The notes under the pieces were generated by a model. That model saw nothing but the letters and a program-made list of their open reading frames with translations. It did no database searches and was not told where the DNA came from. Below are positions 1 through 9,454 of a stretch of DNA of 64,000 nucleotides, piece after piece. The stretch spans positions 496,001 through 560,000 of the forward strand of contig NZ_JAAUVN010000003.1 of assembly GCF_012030425.1 (NCBI RefSeq). The letters are read 5' to 3'. The position numbers and the translations under genes are program-made. The stretch's first letter is position 1, and every line of letters starts with the position of its first letter. The DNA is from Sphingobacterium sp. B16(2022). Its GTDB lineage: Bacteria > Bacteroidota > Bacteroidia > Sphingobacteriales > Sphingobacteriaceae.

Positions 1-439
1 CAGTATAATGAATTATTTTTCAGTTATTCCTCGAATATTTAACAAAAATTATCCCTTGAAAGAGAAAAAAAATCACTGTAACAATTAAATTTATGTAGAT
101 TTGTAGCTACAAGCCATTGGACAATGAATATATCATTTTACAATAAATGATGAAAGAAAAGAACTAGAATAAATTGGAACAGATTATTTTTTACATCTTT
201 TATTCCTTTTACTTATTTAGTAGACCAATGGCCGAATTAGCTGTTAGCAGTATTCCTTTTATTAATCATATTTTATTATCATGAATATCTTGGCACGATT
301 TTTACTTCATGATGGGAAATTTGAATAGGGTATTACTGACAACTAAAACCAACAATTTTTAAAATTAGGTAGTTGTTTCAACATCTATCTTATATCAAAG
401 TTATTGTAATAAAATCACCTACTATTTGAAACATGTTTC
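1..439. other. gene-free AT-rich leader of the first capD gene
   Basis: No convincing coding sequence. It holds a palindrome of the TTGTAG-N8-CTACAA family at 94-113, an inverted repeat TCATTT/AAATGA at 133-150 inside an 18-mer that recurs at 36283-36300, and a perfect 12-bp palindrome GAAACATGTTTC at 428-439 that touches the start codon at 440. The long leader suggests regulated transcription of the downstream polysaccharide gene; that is inference. Confidence 0.5.
94..113 (+). promoter_or_regulatory. palindromic operator-like element, copy 1
   Basis: Reads TGTAGATTTGTAGCTACAAG; arms TGTAG and CTACA are separated by 8 bases. The same layout recurs at 21284-21303, 28737-28756 and 28767-28786. 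It lies about 330 bp upstream of the capD start. The binding protein is unknown. Confidence 0.45.
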
Positions 440-2386
440 ATGATTAACCTTACGTTGCTAAAGAGAAAATTTCGAAAAGACAATCCAAGATGGGTTATTC
501 TTTTAATTGATTTGTTTATCGTATTTGTCTGTTATGCTATTTCTAATTTCATTTTTAATAGTATACATGAACAATATTCGACGGCTATGATGCTGAAGAA
601 AAGTCTTCTTATTTTACTGGTGTACAGCTTTGCTTTCTCGATAATGGGAACCTATAAGGGAATTATTCGTCAAACTGGTATTCAAGATGCGATAAAGATT
701 TTTAAAACTGTCTGGTTAGCATTTATGTTGTTAGCAATACCAACGATTGCTATTCGTTACTATATTCCAAAAGGAACCATTGCTGGCGATTTCTTACGCC
801 TCTCGTACATCATACTTTTTATGCACAGCTTTTTCACCATGGTGATGTTGGTTGCAGCACGTGTGACTTACAGAAGCATTTATGACATGCTTTTTCTTCC
901 CAATCGGAAAAATCGAAATGTATTAATTTTTGGAGCTTCCAGACCTGGATTAGTAGCTTACTCACTTTTACGTGAAGACCGCCGTATCAAAAATCATGTT
1001 GTTGCGTTTGTCGAAGATAAAGTTTCACGTGTAGGTAAACGTATTACGGGATTACGTATACTCTATCTAGAAAAAATAGATCAAGCCTTCATTGACCAAT
1101 TCAATATATCAGAAGTTATTATTGCAGTGGAAAACAATGATCCCGAAAGGTTAGTACAAGTAACAGACCATTTTCAACAACTGAATCTTGAACTGAAAAT
1201 CATGCCGAATTCACGGGTTATGTTAAATTCTGGTGCCAAACGTGAGATTCGTCCACTAAAGATTGAGGACTTATTAGGAAGAAAAGCGATTAAGATTGAA
1301 AATCCGGGAATTGATGCAGAATTGGACAATAAAGTAATTTTGATAACTGGTGCTGCCGGTTCGATCGGAGGAGAATTATCCCGTCAGATTTCACAACGCA
1401 ATTACCGTCACCTTATTTTATTGGATCAAGCCGAATCACCACTTTACGATCTTCAACAATCACTAAAAGCTTCTCATCCCGATCGCGTTAAATGTATTGT
1501 TGGTGACGTTCGTGATAAGTTATTTTTGGAACGTATCTTTAAACGTTATCGCCCACAGATGATTTTTCATGCGGCGGCGTATAAACATGTTCCTTTAATG
1601 GAACAAAACCCATATGAAGCTATCTGGACCAATTTAATTGGCAGTAAAAATATGGCAGATTTGGCTGTTGCATATGGTATCCATAAGTTTGTCATGGTAT
1701 CTACAGACAAAGCTGTCAACCCAACTAATGTCATGGGGGCAACAAAGCGGGCGGCTGAGATATATGTCAACAGCTGTAGCGCATTAGGAAAAACCAATTT
1801 CATTGTTACACGATTTGGGAATGTATTAGGGTCAAATGGATCCGTTATTCCATTATTTGAAAAACAAATGGAGCAAGGTGGGCCATTGACACTGACACAT
1901 GAAGACATCACACGATATTTTATGACTATACCAGAAGCTTGTCTATTAGTTCAAGAAGCTGGTGTCATGGGCAATGGTGGAGAAATCTTTGTTTTTGATA
2001 TGGGTAAATCTGTCAAAATTATAGATTTGGCCAAGCGCATGATCAAGCTGAAAGGTTACCGTTATCCTGAAGATATTGATATTAAGATCGTAGGCTTAAG
2101 ACCAGGCGAGAAAATATTTGAGGAATTATTAGCGAATGATGAGAATACACAAAAAACGCATCATCCTAAAATTATGATCGCTCAAGTAAATCGAGAAGAC
2201 ATAGCTGAAAAATGTCATCTAATTGAGCAGTTGAGCCGTGACATTACTTCGTTTGACAAAAGTGATATCAATGACATGCAACTGGTGCTACAGCTCAAGA
2301 AAATTGTTCCAGAATTTAAGTCACAAAATTCGATATTTAAAGATTTGGACGAACATCTTGAAGAAAAAGTTACTTTAAACACTTAA
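440..2386 (+). CDS. CapD/WbpM-type membrane nucleotide-sugar 4,6-dehydratase
   Basis: A 648-residue inner membrane protein of the polysaccharide biosynthesis CapD/FlaA1 family. These enzymes dehydrate UDP-GlcNAc-type sugars on the way to capsule or O-antigen sugars. The N-terminal ~150 residues contain four hydrophobic segments. A first Rossmann-like domain follows (FGASRPG near residue 165), then the catalytic SDR domain with the nucleotide-binding motif TGAAGSIG near residue 302. The STDKAVNP..MGATKR stretch near residue 420 is the family's altered catalytic region. Full length for the long form of the family. The ATG is supported by alignment of its N-terminus with the paralogue at 21389-23380. 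A terminator follows at 2421. The exact sugar substrate cannot be read from sequence. Confidence 0.9.
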   Translation: MINLTLLKRKFRKDNPRWVILLIDLFIVFVCYAISNFIFNSIHEQYSTAMMLKKSLLILLVYSFAFSIMGTYKGIIRQTGIQDAIKIFKTVWLAFMLLAIPTIAIRYYIPKGTIAGDFLRLSYIILFMHSFFTMVMLVAARVTYRSIYDMLFLPNRKNRNVLIFGASRPGLVAYSLLREDRRIKNHVVAFVEDKVSRVGKRITGLRILYLEKIDQAFIDQFNISEVIIAVENNDPERLVQVTDHFQQLNLELKIMPNSRVMLNSGAKREIRPLKIEDLLGRKAIKIENPGIDAELDNKVILITGAAGSIGGELSRQISQRNYRHLILLDQAESPLYDLQQSLKASHPDRVKCIVGDVRDKLFLERIFKRYRPQMIFHAAAYKHVPLMEQNPYEAIWTNLIGSKNMADLAVAYGIHKFVMVSTDKAVNPTNVMGATKRAAEIYVNSCSALGKTNFIVTRFGNVLGSNGSVIPLFEKQMEQGGPLTLTHEDITRYFMTIPEACLLVQEAGVMGNGGEIFVFDMGKSVKIIDLAKRMIKLKGYRYPEDIDIKIVGLRPGEKIFEELLANDENTQKTHHPKIMIAQVNREDIAEKCHLIEQLSRDITSFDKSDINDMQLVLQLKKIVPEFKSQNSIFKDLDEHLEEKVTLNT

Positions 2387-2790
2387 TATGCGACAAATTA
2401 AATATCGTTACAAAACAATAAATAACCCGCTTTACTAAGTATAAGCGGGTTATTTTTTTTGAGTTTATATCTGTGAATAAAAGATGAACAGTCGTTGTCT
2501 TAACCTCCTGTTTGTTTCACAATGAAATTACCCATCTATAAAGGCTCTCTTCAAATATTTTAATACAATTATTTCTCATACAATTCCAATTATTCTTTCG
2601 TAATTTGCCATCGAATTCTTCATCGAGTTGCTATTTATAAAAAATAAATTCATTCGATTCAAGTATTTTGGATGAGAATCCGGTAGTCAAATTTATATGT
2701 ATTCAAAGAGTTCAATATAATGAGGCATAATTTAGCAATACTGATTTCCTTTTTCATATCATCCAGTTTGCAAATAGAGTAAGAACAAAG
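2387..2790. other. intergenic stretch between capD and fcl
   Basis: It contains the capD terminator at its left end. The rest is AT-rich with no supported gene; the promoter of fcl-gmd must lie here, but I see no clear consensus box. Confidence 0.5.
2421..2460 (+). terminator. rho-independent terminator after capD
   Basis: Perfect 10-bp stem AATAACCCGC/GCGGGTTATT (2421-2430, 2445-2454) with a 14-base loop and a run of T. It separates capD from the fcl-gmd operon. Confidence 0.9.
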
Positions 2791-3738
2791 ATGAAAGACA
2801 AAAAAATATATATAGCAGGTCATCGTGGTATGGTTGGTTCAGCAGTCAAAAGAAATTTAGAGAACTTAGGTTATCATAATTTCATTTTACGTAGTTCTGC
2901 TGAATTGGATTTAAGAAACCAGTCCGAAGTACAGGAATTTTTCAGGAATGAAAAGCCAGCCATTGTAATTGATGCTGCGGCAAAGGTAGGTGGTATATTA
3001 GCCAATAACAATTATCCTTATCAGTTTTTGATGGATAATATGCAAATTCAAAACAACCTTATAAACGAGTCATTACAAAACGATGTTGAAAAGTTTATTT
3101 TCCTAGGTTCTTCTTGTATTTATCCCAAATTTGCACCTCAGCCTTTACAAGAATCCAGTTTATTGACGGATAGTCTAGAGCCAACAAACGAATGGTATGC
3201 CTTGGCAAAGATTGCGGGGGTTAAAGCATGTCAGGCGATACGTAATCAATTTGGAAAAGATTATGTTAGCCTTATGCCTACAAATTTATATGGCACACAT
3301 GATAATTTTGATCTCACAAGTTCACATGTCCTGCCAGCGATGATTCGAAAATTTCACGAAGCGAAATTAGAAGGACATACCACAGTCAACTTATGGGGAT
3401 CTGGAAGTCCGATGCGCGAATTTTTATTTGTGGATGATTTGGCGCGAGCTGTTGCATTTGCATTAGAAAATAAGCTTCCCGAGTACTTATATAATGTCGG
3501 TACAGGAGTAGATCTTAGTATCAAAGATTTAGCCACTCTCATTCAATCTGTTGTCGGTCACCAAGGAGAAATTAACTGGGACAGCAGTAAACCCGATGGA
3601 ACTCCACGCAAACTTATGGACGTAAGTAAGATGCATGAATTGGGATGGAAACATCAAATTGAATTAAAGGATGGTATTCAGACTACCTATCAATGGTTTT
3701 TAGAAAATCAGGATAACTACAAAAAAGTAAAATTATAA
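2791..3738 (+). CDS. fcl: GDP-L-fucose synthase
   Basis: A 315-residue short-chain dehydrogenase/reductase that converts GDP-4-keto-6-deoxy-D-mannose to GDP-L-fucose (epimerisation plus NADPH-dependent reduction) in the cytoplasm. Visible motifs are the N-terminal GHRGMVGSA nucleotide-binding loop, SSCIYP near residue 110, the catalytic Tyr-Lys pair in YALAK (near residue 135), and MPTNLYG. Length is normal for the family. It sits 36 bp upstream of gmd, which makes its substrate, so the two form an operon for GDP-fucose supply to surface polysaccharide. Confidence 0.95.
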   Translation: MKDKKIYIAGHRGMVGSAVKRNLENLGYHNFILRSSAELDLRNQSEVQEFFRNEKPAIVIDAAAKVGGILANNNYPYQFLMDNMQIQNNLINESLQNDVEKFIFLGSSCIYPKFAPQPLQESSLLTDSLEPTNEWYALAKIAGVKACQAIRNQFGKDYVSLMPTNLYGTHDNFDLTSSHVLPAMIRKFHEAKLEGHTTVNLWGSGSPMREFLFVDDLARAVAFALENKLPEYLYNVGTGVDLSIKDLATLIQSVVGHQGEINWDSSKPDGTPRKLMDVSKMHELGWKHQIELKDGIQTTYQWFLENQDNYKKVKL

Positions 3739-3774
3739 GTATTCAATACTACTTAAATTAAGCATATAATTAAG

Positions 3775-4872
3775 ATGAAAATTGCATTAATCACTGGTGT
3801 AACCGGACAGGATGGCTCATATTTAGCAGAACTATTATTAGAAAAAGGCTATATGGTACATGGTATCAAACGTAGAGCATCCTCTTTCAACACACAGCGT
3901 ATTGACCATATTTATATGGACCAACATGAAAACCATGTCAATTTTAAGTTGCATTATGGAGATTTGACCGATTCAACTAATATCATCCGTATCATTCAAG
4001 AAGTACAACCTGATGAAATTTACAATCTGGGGGCGATGTCACATGTTAAAGTATCTTTTGATTCACCAGAATATGTAGCGAATGTCGACGGTATCGGAAC
4101 ATTACGTATTCTTGAAGCTGTACGCATCTTAGGTCTAGAGAAAAAAACACGGATTTATCAAGCATCTACTTCCGAATTATACGGTTTGGTTCAAGAAGTT
4201 CCTCAGAAAGAAACTACACCATTTTATCCGAGATCACCTTATGGAGTCGCAAAGATCTATGGTTTTTGGATTACGAAAAACTATCGTGAAGCATATAAGA
4301 TGTATGCTTGCAATGGTATTCTTTTCAACCACGAATCGCCACGAAGAGGTGAAACTTTTGTTACTCGCAAGATTACGATGGCTACAGCTGCCATTGCACA
4401 CGGCAAACAAGAATGCTTATACTTAGGTAATCTCAATGCACAGCGCGATTGGGGGCATGCAAAAGACTATGTGGAAGCCATGTGGCTTATCTTGCAACAA
4501 GATGTAGCCGAAGATTTTGTCATCGCAACAGGGGTAACCACTTCTGTTCGTGAGTTTGTACGTATGGCATTTGCTGAAATAGGTATAGAACTCGAATTTG
4601 AAGGCAGTGAAGCTGCTGAAGTTGCAAAAGTAAAAGCCTGTAATCACCTCGATTATCAATTAGAAATCGGGAAAGTTGTTGTAAAAGTTGATCCACAATA
4701 TTACAGACCGACTGAAGTCGATTTATTGGTAGGTGACCCAACTAAATCAAACACACAATTAGGGTGGAAGCCGAAATACGATCTTGCAGGTTTAGTAAAA
4801 GAAATGATGGAATGTGATGTTGCTTTAGTCAAAAGAGATTTCTTACTAGCCAATCATTCACAGGTTAAATAG
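3775..4872 (+). CDS. gmd: GDP-mannose 4,6-dehydratase
   Basis: A 365-residue SDR enzyme that converts GDP-D-mannose to GDP-4-keto-6-deoxy-D-mannose. It begins with the TGVTGQDGSYLAELLLEKGY nucleotide-binding motif and the family's RRASSFNT segment. The active site is seen as STSELYG (Thr/Glu) and the Tyr-Lys pair in SPYGVAK. The GDP-binding NHESPRRGETFVTRK loop is intact. Normal length. It follows fcl on the same strand and is closed by a strong bidirectional terminator. Confidence 0.96.
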   Translation: MKIALITGVTGQDGSYLAELLLEKGYMVHGIKRRASSFNTQRIDHIYMDQHENHVNFKLHYGDLTDSTNIIRIIQEVQPDEIYNLGAMSHVKVSFDSPEYVANVDGIGTLRILEAVRILGLEKKTRIYQASTSELYGLVQEVPQKETTPFYPRSPYGVAKIYGFWITKNYREAYKMYACNGILFNHESPRRGETFVTRKITMATAAIAHGKQECLYLGNLNAQRDWGHAKDYVEAMWLILQQDVAEDFVIATGVTTSVREFVRMAFAEIGIELEFEGSEAAEVAKVKACNHLDYQLEIGKVVVKVDPQYYRPTEVDLLVGDPTKSNTQLGWKPKYDLAGLVKEMMECDVALVKRDFLLANHSQVK

Positions 4873-4902
4873 ATACGACCTCTCATAACGTTCAAAATAA
4901 AT

Positions 4903-4945
4903 TAGGGTAGTGCATTGCAATGAGTTGATGCACTACCCTATTTTA
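4903..4945. terminator. bidirectional terminator between gmd and the minus-strand gene
   Basis: Perfect 13-bp stem TAGGGTAGTGCAT/ATGCACTACCCTA (4903-4915, 4928-4940) followed by TTTTATTTT on the plus strand; A-rich on the other side, so it can serve both convergent genes. Confidence 0.9.
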
Positions 4946-4995
4946 TTTTGAAGACAAATTTTCAAACGTTCTCCTATTAGTCTTTACTTATCCAT

Positions 4996-7326
4996 CTACA
5001 TTACTTTTTGAAAATACACGAGTTTTCCCGATTTTGTGATACCTTGGATAGTTACCTGTACCTTTCCTGCTCGATTATTATTTAAAAATTCGATCTCTTT
5101 TGCTGCAACGTTCTTATAGTAAACCAGTATGGGATTCCAGTACAATGTAATACGATCTCCAAAACCGCTTAAATTTAAATTTTCATTTACACTCTGAAAA
5201 GGGCGGAGTGATGTATATCCTTTAACTTTCTGCAAATCAACTAACCTTCCCCTATCTCGTACCACTTCAGAGGACGGGAGCGTATAAACGGCGACCACAG
5301 ATCCACGACTAACCGTTGGCGTAGGTCCTTCAATTACCTTCACATAAGCAATTTCATTCATAGCCAGGTAGCTTACTTCCTCCGCAGTTGTTTCGATCTC
5401 ATTGATATAATATGCGACAACATCACTTTTAAATTTCACGATTGGCACATTTGTCATGGGTTGACTAATAATCTGTAATCCTGCAATCTTACCCAGCTGT
5501 AGATAAGTAAACAGGTTAAAACTACCTTTGGCCTCTTTGTCGCCCTGAATATCTATGCCCCTTCCATCTTTTGAAAATAGTCCACTTTTAGCATATTTAT
5601 TATTCAAATCTTTTACCCTTAGTTCATTTACTATTTTGCCGCTAATCTTTACTGTATCAAGTTTGGTTATATCCCTTTTCAACAAAGTCGCCATATACCG
5701 AGTTCTAAAATTATCAAGTAACGGATTTTTTTCTACTTCCGGGTTGATCCATAACGATCCTGCATATGGTATATTTCTCAAAGTATCTACCTTGGACAGG
5801 TCATAAAAAGTATAATTTACTTTAAAAGGTATAAACCTCATTTTATCCTCCACCTGCGTGACACGTAACTGTACGGTATCAAATGGAACATAGTCCGTTA
5901 TTTTAAAACTATTCTCGCCATCAAAAGGTACTTCCATATAACGCATAACCGGGTCCAGTTCACCTTGATACCCAAATGAAATACCACGCTTCGCTTTTCC
6001 ATCCTCAGCTAAGTTGTCTAAAGTCTTTTCTATTTTTTTCTTACCCTTTTCTTTTAACTCCATTTTACCATGTAATAGTAATATATCATCTGGTTTACTT
6101 TTACCATTATCTGGTATAATAAATTCATCTTTGGATAACGCTGCAATGTATCGCTCATCTTTAGTAATGTCTTGAACAAATTGATTTTCAAATGGCTTTT
6201 TTGCTATATTTTTAAATAAGAGATCTGATATCATCGTAGCAGTGCTATCTAATGGAAAAATTCCATCAATAATAGAAACTGAAACATTCGCCAGCTCACC
6301 TTCTGGCAATTGAACACGTAACAAATTTTTCCCCAATGGTTCCGAAGAACGATTGACAAAGCTAACATCTGGCGTTATAAAAGTTTCTTGACTTTTAGTG
6401 ATCAAACCTTCTTTTTGTAATAGATTTCCATTTATATCGTACAGCAAAAATTGTAGAACACCATTTACTAATCCATCCTTTGGCAATACAAGTGTTTTTA
6501 CATCTTGCCCATCCTGCATGATTACTTTTTCATCAAATAATTTCTGGTGATCGAGATAAGCTTGAACAATAACCTCATCGCTAGTTTTTCCAACTTTAGA
6601 AACCGTCAGTTTATATTTATCTGTACTTTCTCCTACAGTTATCTTATAACCATGATCAACAACGTTAGGTAATACTGTTTTAATTTTTCCACCACCTACC
6701 ATCTGCCATTCCAAAATATATTCGTTGGACTCAGGAGTTAGGAATACATTGACTTCTCCATTTTCATCGCTTTCAAATTCTTCAACCACCTTTCCATCGA
6801 CAGTTTTGATTCGTCCCTTAAAAGAACTATTTGCTGGATTTTTAAAGAGGAATCCAACTGGCTCATGAAGCAGCATCTGTTTTATTTTCGGATACATTAT
6901 CAATTCTGGTATTTGACTCATTCCGCCATTCAATACAATTTTCTCCTCTTTTTGATAAATAGCAATACTTTTATCATAAATCAGATTAGGAAAATCAACC
7001 GTGTTTTTTGTAAAAGCATTCAATAAAATCCGATGTTCAGTGTAGTTCTTAGGCACCAAATACTGAGCTGCAAAAACTCCATCAACCACAACATAAACAT
7101 TATTTTCCAGTACCGCTCCCTCTCCATCAGCCCAATCAATATAGACATTTCGTGTAGCACTATCCAAAACACCATCCGTCACTACATATCCCTTAAACAA
7201 GATTGTATCCCCAGGAAAATACTCGGTTCGATCCAAGTGAATCGCTATTTTGGAGATTGATTGTGCCTGTGTAAAAAGACTAAGAGAAATTAAATAAAAA
7301 AAGGTAATGAAGCGCAGTACTTTCAT
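4996..7326 (-). CDS. large exported protein with MG2-like beta domains
   Basis: A 776-residue protein with a signal peptide (hydrophobic residues 4-20, cleavage after AQA/Q). The first mature segment, with the pattern LDRTEYFPGDTILFKGYV, resembles the MG2 macroglobulin-like domain common in Bacteroidota exported proteins. Later parts are beta-rich, and the region near residues 640-720 resembles a TonB-plug-like domain. No lipobox, no enzymatic motif. It lies downstream of the SusD-SusC pair on the same strand but is separated by a terminator, so co-transcription is unlikely. A role in cell-surface or periplasmic protein handling is a guess. Confidence 0.6.
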   Translation of the reverse strand: MKVLRFITFFYLISLSLFTQAQSISKIAIHLDRTEYFPGDTILFKGYVVTDGVLDSATRNVYIDWADGEGAVLENNVYVVVDGVFAAQYLVPKNYTEHRILLNAFTKNTVDFPNLIYDKSIAIYQKEEKIVLNGGMSQIPELIMYPKIKQMLLHEPVGFLFKNPANSSFKGRIKTVDGKVVEEFESDENGEVNVFLTPESNEYILEWQMVGGGKIKTVLPNVVDHGYKITVGESTDKYKLTVSKVGKTSDEVIVQAYLDHQKLFDEKVIMQDGQDVKTLVLPKDGLVNGVLQFLLYDINGNLLQKEGLITKSQETFITPDVSFVNRSSEPLGKNLLRVQLPEGELANVSVSIIDGIFPLDSTATMISDLLFKNIAKKPFENQFVQDITKDERYIAALSKDEFIIPDNGKSKPDDILLLHGKMELKEKGKKKIEKTLDNLAEDGKAKRGISFGYQGELDPVMRYMEVPFDGENSFKITDYVPFDTVQLRVTQVEDKMRFIPFKVNYTFYDLSKVDTLRNIPYAGSLWINPEVEKNPLLDNFRTRYMATLLKRDITKLDTVKISGKIVNELRVKDLNNKYAKSGLFSKDGRGIDIQGDKEAKGSFNLFTYLQLGKIAGLQIISQPMTNVPIVKFKSDVVAYYINEIETTAEEVSYLAMNEIAYVKVIEGPTPTVSRGSVVAVYTLPSSEVVRDRGRLVDLQKVKGYTSLRPFQSVNENLNLSGFGDRITLYWNPILVYYKNVAAKEIEFLNNNRAGKVQVTIQGITKSGKLVYFQKVM

Positions 7327-7705
7327 GTATTTATTATGGCTTTGGTTTATAAAATTGAATGGTTAGCAATTCCCATCTAAAGTAATAATAAATCATAATA
7401 CTTAAGTATAAAATTTTTAAGCTATTAAAATATCATAATTTGAATTTTCAACTAATGTTCACACCTCACTTCATAATAAAGGTTTTAGCAATTCATCTTG
7501 TCTAAATTCCAATCTTTCTTCTGATAATGATAAGATTAAAATAGTATAAAAGAAAAAATACATTTACTTGAGAAACTGTATGACATATGATATCGTCATA
7601 CTATCCTTGCTAAGCAAGGTAACAGATTTTACTCTGTTAAGAATTTAAATGGGTATCACTAAAAGTAAAAAAGCACGAAATTAAATCCCGTGCTTTTTTT
7701 CAATA
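7327..7705. other. intergenic stretch with three consecutive inverted repeats
   Basis: No gene. Hairpins at 7578-7601 (GTATGAC/GTCATAC), 7605-7619 (CCTTGC-TAA-GCAAGG) and 7620-7639 (TAACAG/CTGTTA) lie side by side, then the susD terminator. On the minus strand they precede the gene at 4996-7326. Confidence 0.5.
7668..7700 (-). terminator. terminator after susD
   Basis: Stem AAAAAGCACG/CGTGCTTTTTT flanking a 12-base loop, with T-rich flanks in both directions; it lies just beyond the stop codon at 7706. Confidence 0.85.
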
Positions 7706-9442
7706 CTACCAGTTAGGGTTCTGTTCTAACTTTTCATTTCTAGCGATTTCAGAAGTTGGCAATGGCCATAAATAATCCTTTTTTTCATCAAACCTTCTCA
7801 ACGATGCATCTTGAAGTATGATATAATTTTTATCGTTAACCTTCATTGTCGATGCATCCCATTTCTGACCAGAGTCGGTTAAGTACTCACTAAATAGATA
7901 ACTTCCATAAAGTGTTTTTGGCAATTCGAACTCAGCAGTCTTCCAACGTATCAAATCCCAATAAGCTAAGCCTTCAAAAGACAGTTCCACTTTACGCTCA
8001 CGCCGTATTTCCGTCAGCATATTTAAGCCGTTGGCATTGACAAAAGCATTCGTCAGCTTAGCCATACTTACAAAATTAGGATTAGTATCCGTCCCTATAT
8101 TAATCTGTGGCAATCTATCTCTCAGCGCATTGATCGTCTGGTCTAAAACAATGTCGGAGATAGCTCCATTCAATTCATACACCGCTTCAGCATAATTTAA
8201 CAAAACCTCAGCATAGCGTATAAAAGGTCTATCTATATAAGATGCCTGCAAATTCCAGAAATTCTTATTCGCGTATTTACGTATACCATAACCACTTCTT
8301 TGTTGTGTGGGATGTGGAATTGTGTAATCACTGCTCGATATAAACTCATCTCCACGTTTGAATAAGGTAAAGCTCATGCGCGGATCTTTCTTATTAAAGT
8401 ACTGAGCATGTGTCATCGTTTTATCCGGTGCTTGGTATAACGGTGATTTATCAATAGGCAGTCCATCTGCCATTAAATAGTTATCTACAAAGTTTTGTGT
8501 GGGTACGATTGTCCCTCCTTCGTAGTAACGCTGCACAGCAGTTGATACAATGGCATTTTCACGGCTTACCCCATATACTTTTGCAACGATATTTTCTTTA
8601 TTAGCACGGCCATCACCAGCTTCCTGAAAAAGATTAAAGTAAGCATTATTCAGCACTTCGCCTTTTGTACCAGTACTTTTTTGCGTAAACAAACTATGAA
8701 CATTTGAGCTGATCACTGCTTCTGCCGCATCTTTAGCCATCGTAAGGTGCTTGGTTGCATCTCCGTAATGATGATATTTCTCACGAGTACCTTCAAATAG
8801 TGCAATACGAGATTTCAACGCCAAGGCTCCTGTTTTAGATATTCGTCCATATTCTTTCGCCGCATTTATTTCATCTGCAGTCCGTAAAACAGAAGCTGCA
8901 TAATCCAGATCATCAAAAATTAATTTGAGTATTTCATCACGACTTGCTCTTGGTAAATATACATCAGGGTCATCAACCCCCATTGTCTTAGTGATTAACG
9001 GTACACCACCAAAACGTTTAAACATTTCGAAATAATAAAGTGCTCTAAAGAAACGAGCCTCTCCAACATACCAGCCTACCTGTGTTGCATTCCCTCCTTT
9101 GTCCAGTACCTGCTGGGATTTTTCGATAAGTTGATTAGCCTGAAATATTTTGTAATAATCATAATCATCACTTTCCGCTGGTTTTACGCGGGAACCATCA
9201 CTGATTTTATCCCCATTATTGTTGGGATAAGCATCTGTAGACCAGTTATCCATCGATACGTCCTTTAATGTTAAACCAGGGAGCGTACTATAAAAATAGT
9301 TCGCTGCCATACGCAGATCGCTCACTGTATTCCAGAAGTTAACATCACTTACAGTTGTTTCGGGAACTTCATGTATATCACAGGAAACAACAGAACCGAA
9401 TGATAGAGAAGTTAATAGTAAATATATAAATCTTTTATTCAT
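7706..9442 (-). CDS. susD-like: SusD/RagB family nutrient-binding outer membrane lipoprotein
   Basis: A 578-residue lipoprotein that, by family, sits on the outer face of the outer membrane as the lid of the SusC transporter and binds glycan or other oligomeric nutrient. The signal peptide ends in a lipobox with Cys at residue 21 (SVVSC). SusD features include the AEARFFRALYYFEMFKRFGG helix pair near residue 130 and the C-terminal FDEKKDYLWPLPTSEI...NPNW ending typical of the family. The ATG at 9442 is preferred to an upstream in-frame TTG because it places the signal peptide correctly. It lies 12 bp after susC. No glycosidase is adjacent, so the substrate is unknown. Confidence 0.93.
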   Translation of the reverse strand: MNKRFIYLLLTSLSFGSVVSCDIHEVPETTVSDVNFWNTVSDLRMAANYFYSTLPGLTLKDVSMDNWSTDAYPNNNGDKISDGSRVKPAESDDYDYYKIFQANQLIEKSQQVLDKGGNATQVGWYVGEARFFRALYYFEMFKRFGGVPLITKTMGVDDPDVYLPRASRDEILKLIFDDLDYAASVLRTADEINAAKEYGRISKTGALALKSRIALFEGTREKYHHYGDATKHLTMAKDAAEAVISSNVHSLFTQKSTGTKGEVLNNAYFNLFQEAGDGRANKENIVAKVYGVSRENAIVSTAVQRYYEGGTIVPTQNFVDNYLMADGLPIDKSPLYQAPDKTMTHAQYFNKKDPRMSFTLFKRGDEFISSSDYTIPHPTQQRSGYGIRKYANKNFWNLQASYIDRPFIRYAEVLLNYAEAVYELNGAISDIVLDQTINALRDRLPQINIGTDTNPNFVSMAKLTNAFVNANGLNMLTEIRRERKVELSFEGLAYWDLIRWKTAEFELPKTLYGSYLFSEYLTDSGQKWDASTMKVNDKNYIILQDASLRRFDEKKDYLWPLPTSEIARNEKLEQNPNW

Positions 9443-9454
9443 GATGATAATCAA

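Noticed and set aside
94..113. Palindrome as an invertible promoter repeat of capsule phase variation
   Set aside because: Such systems need two inverted copies flanking a promoter next to the same gene and a recombinase; here copies lie 7-21 kb apart at different genes, and no invertase gene is in the window.
1567..1911. 114-codon minus-strand frame inside capD
   Set aside because: Shadow of a strongly conserved gene; an equivalent shadow exists in the paralogue at 22011-22238, caused by the same protein motif.
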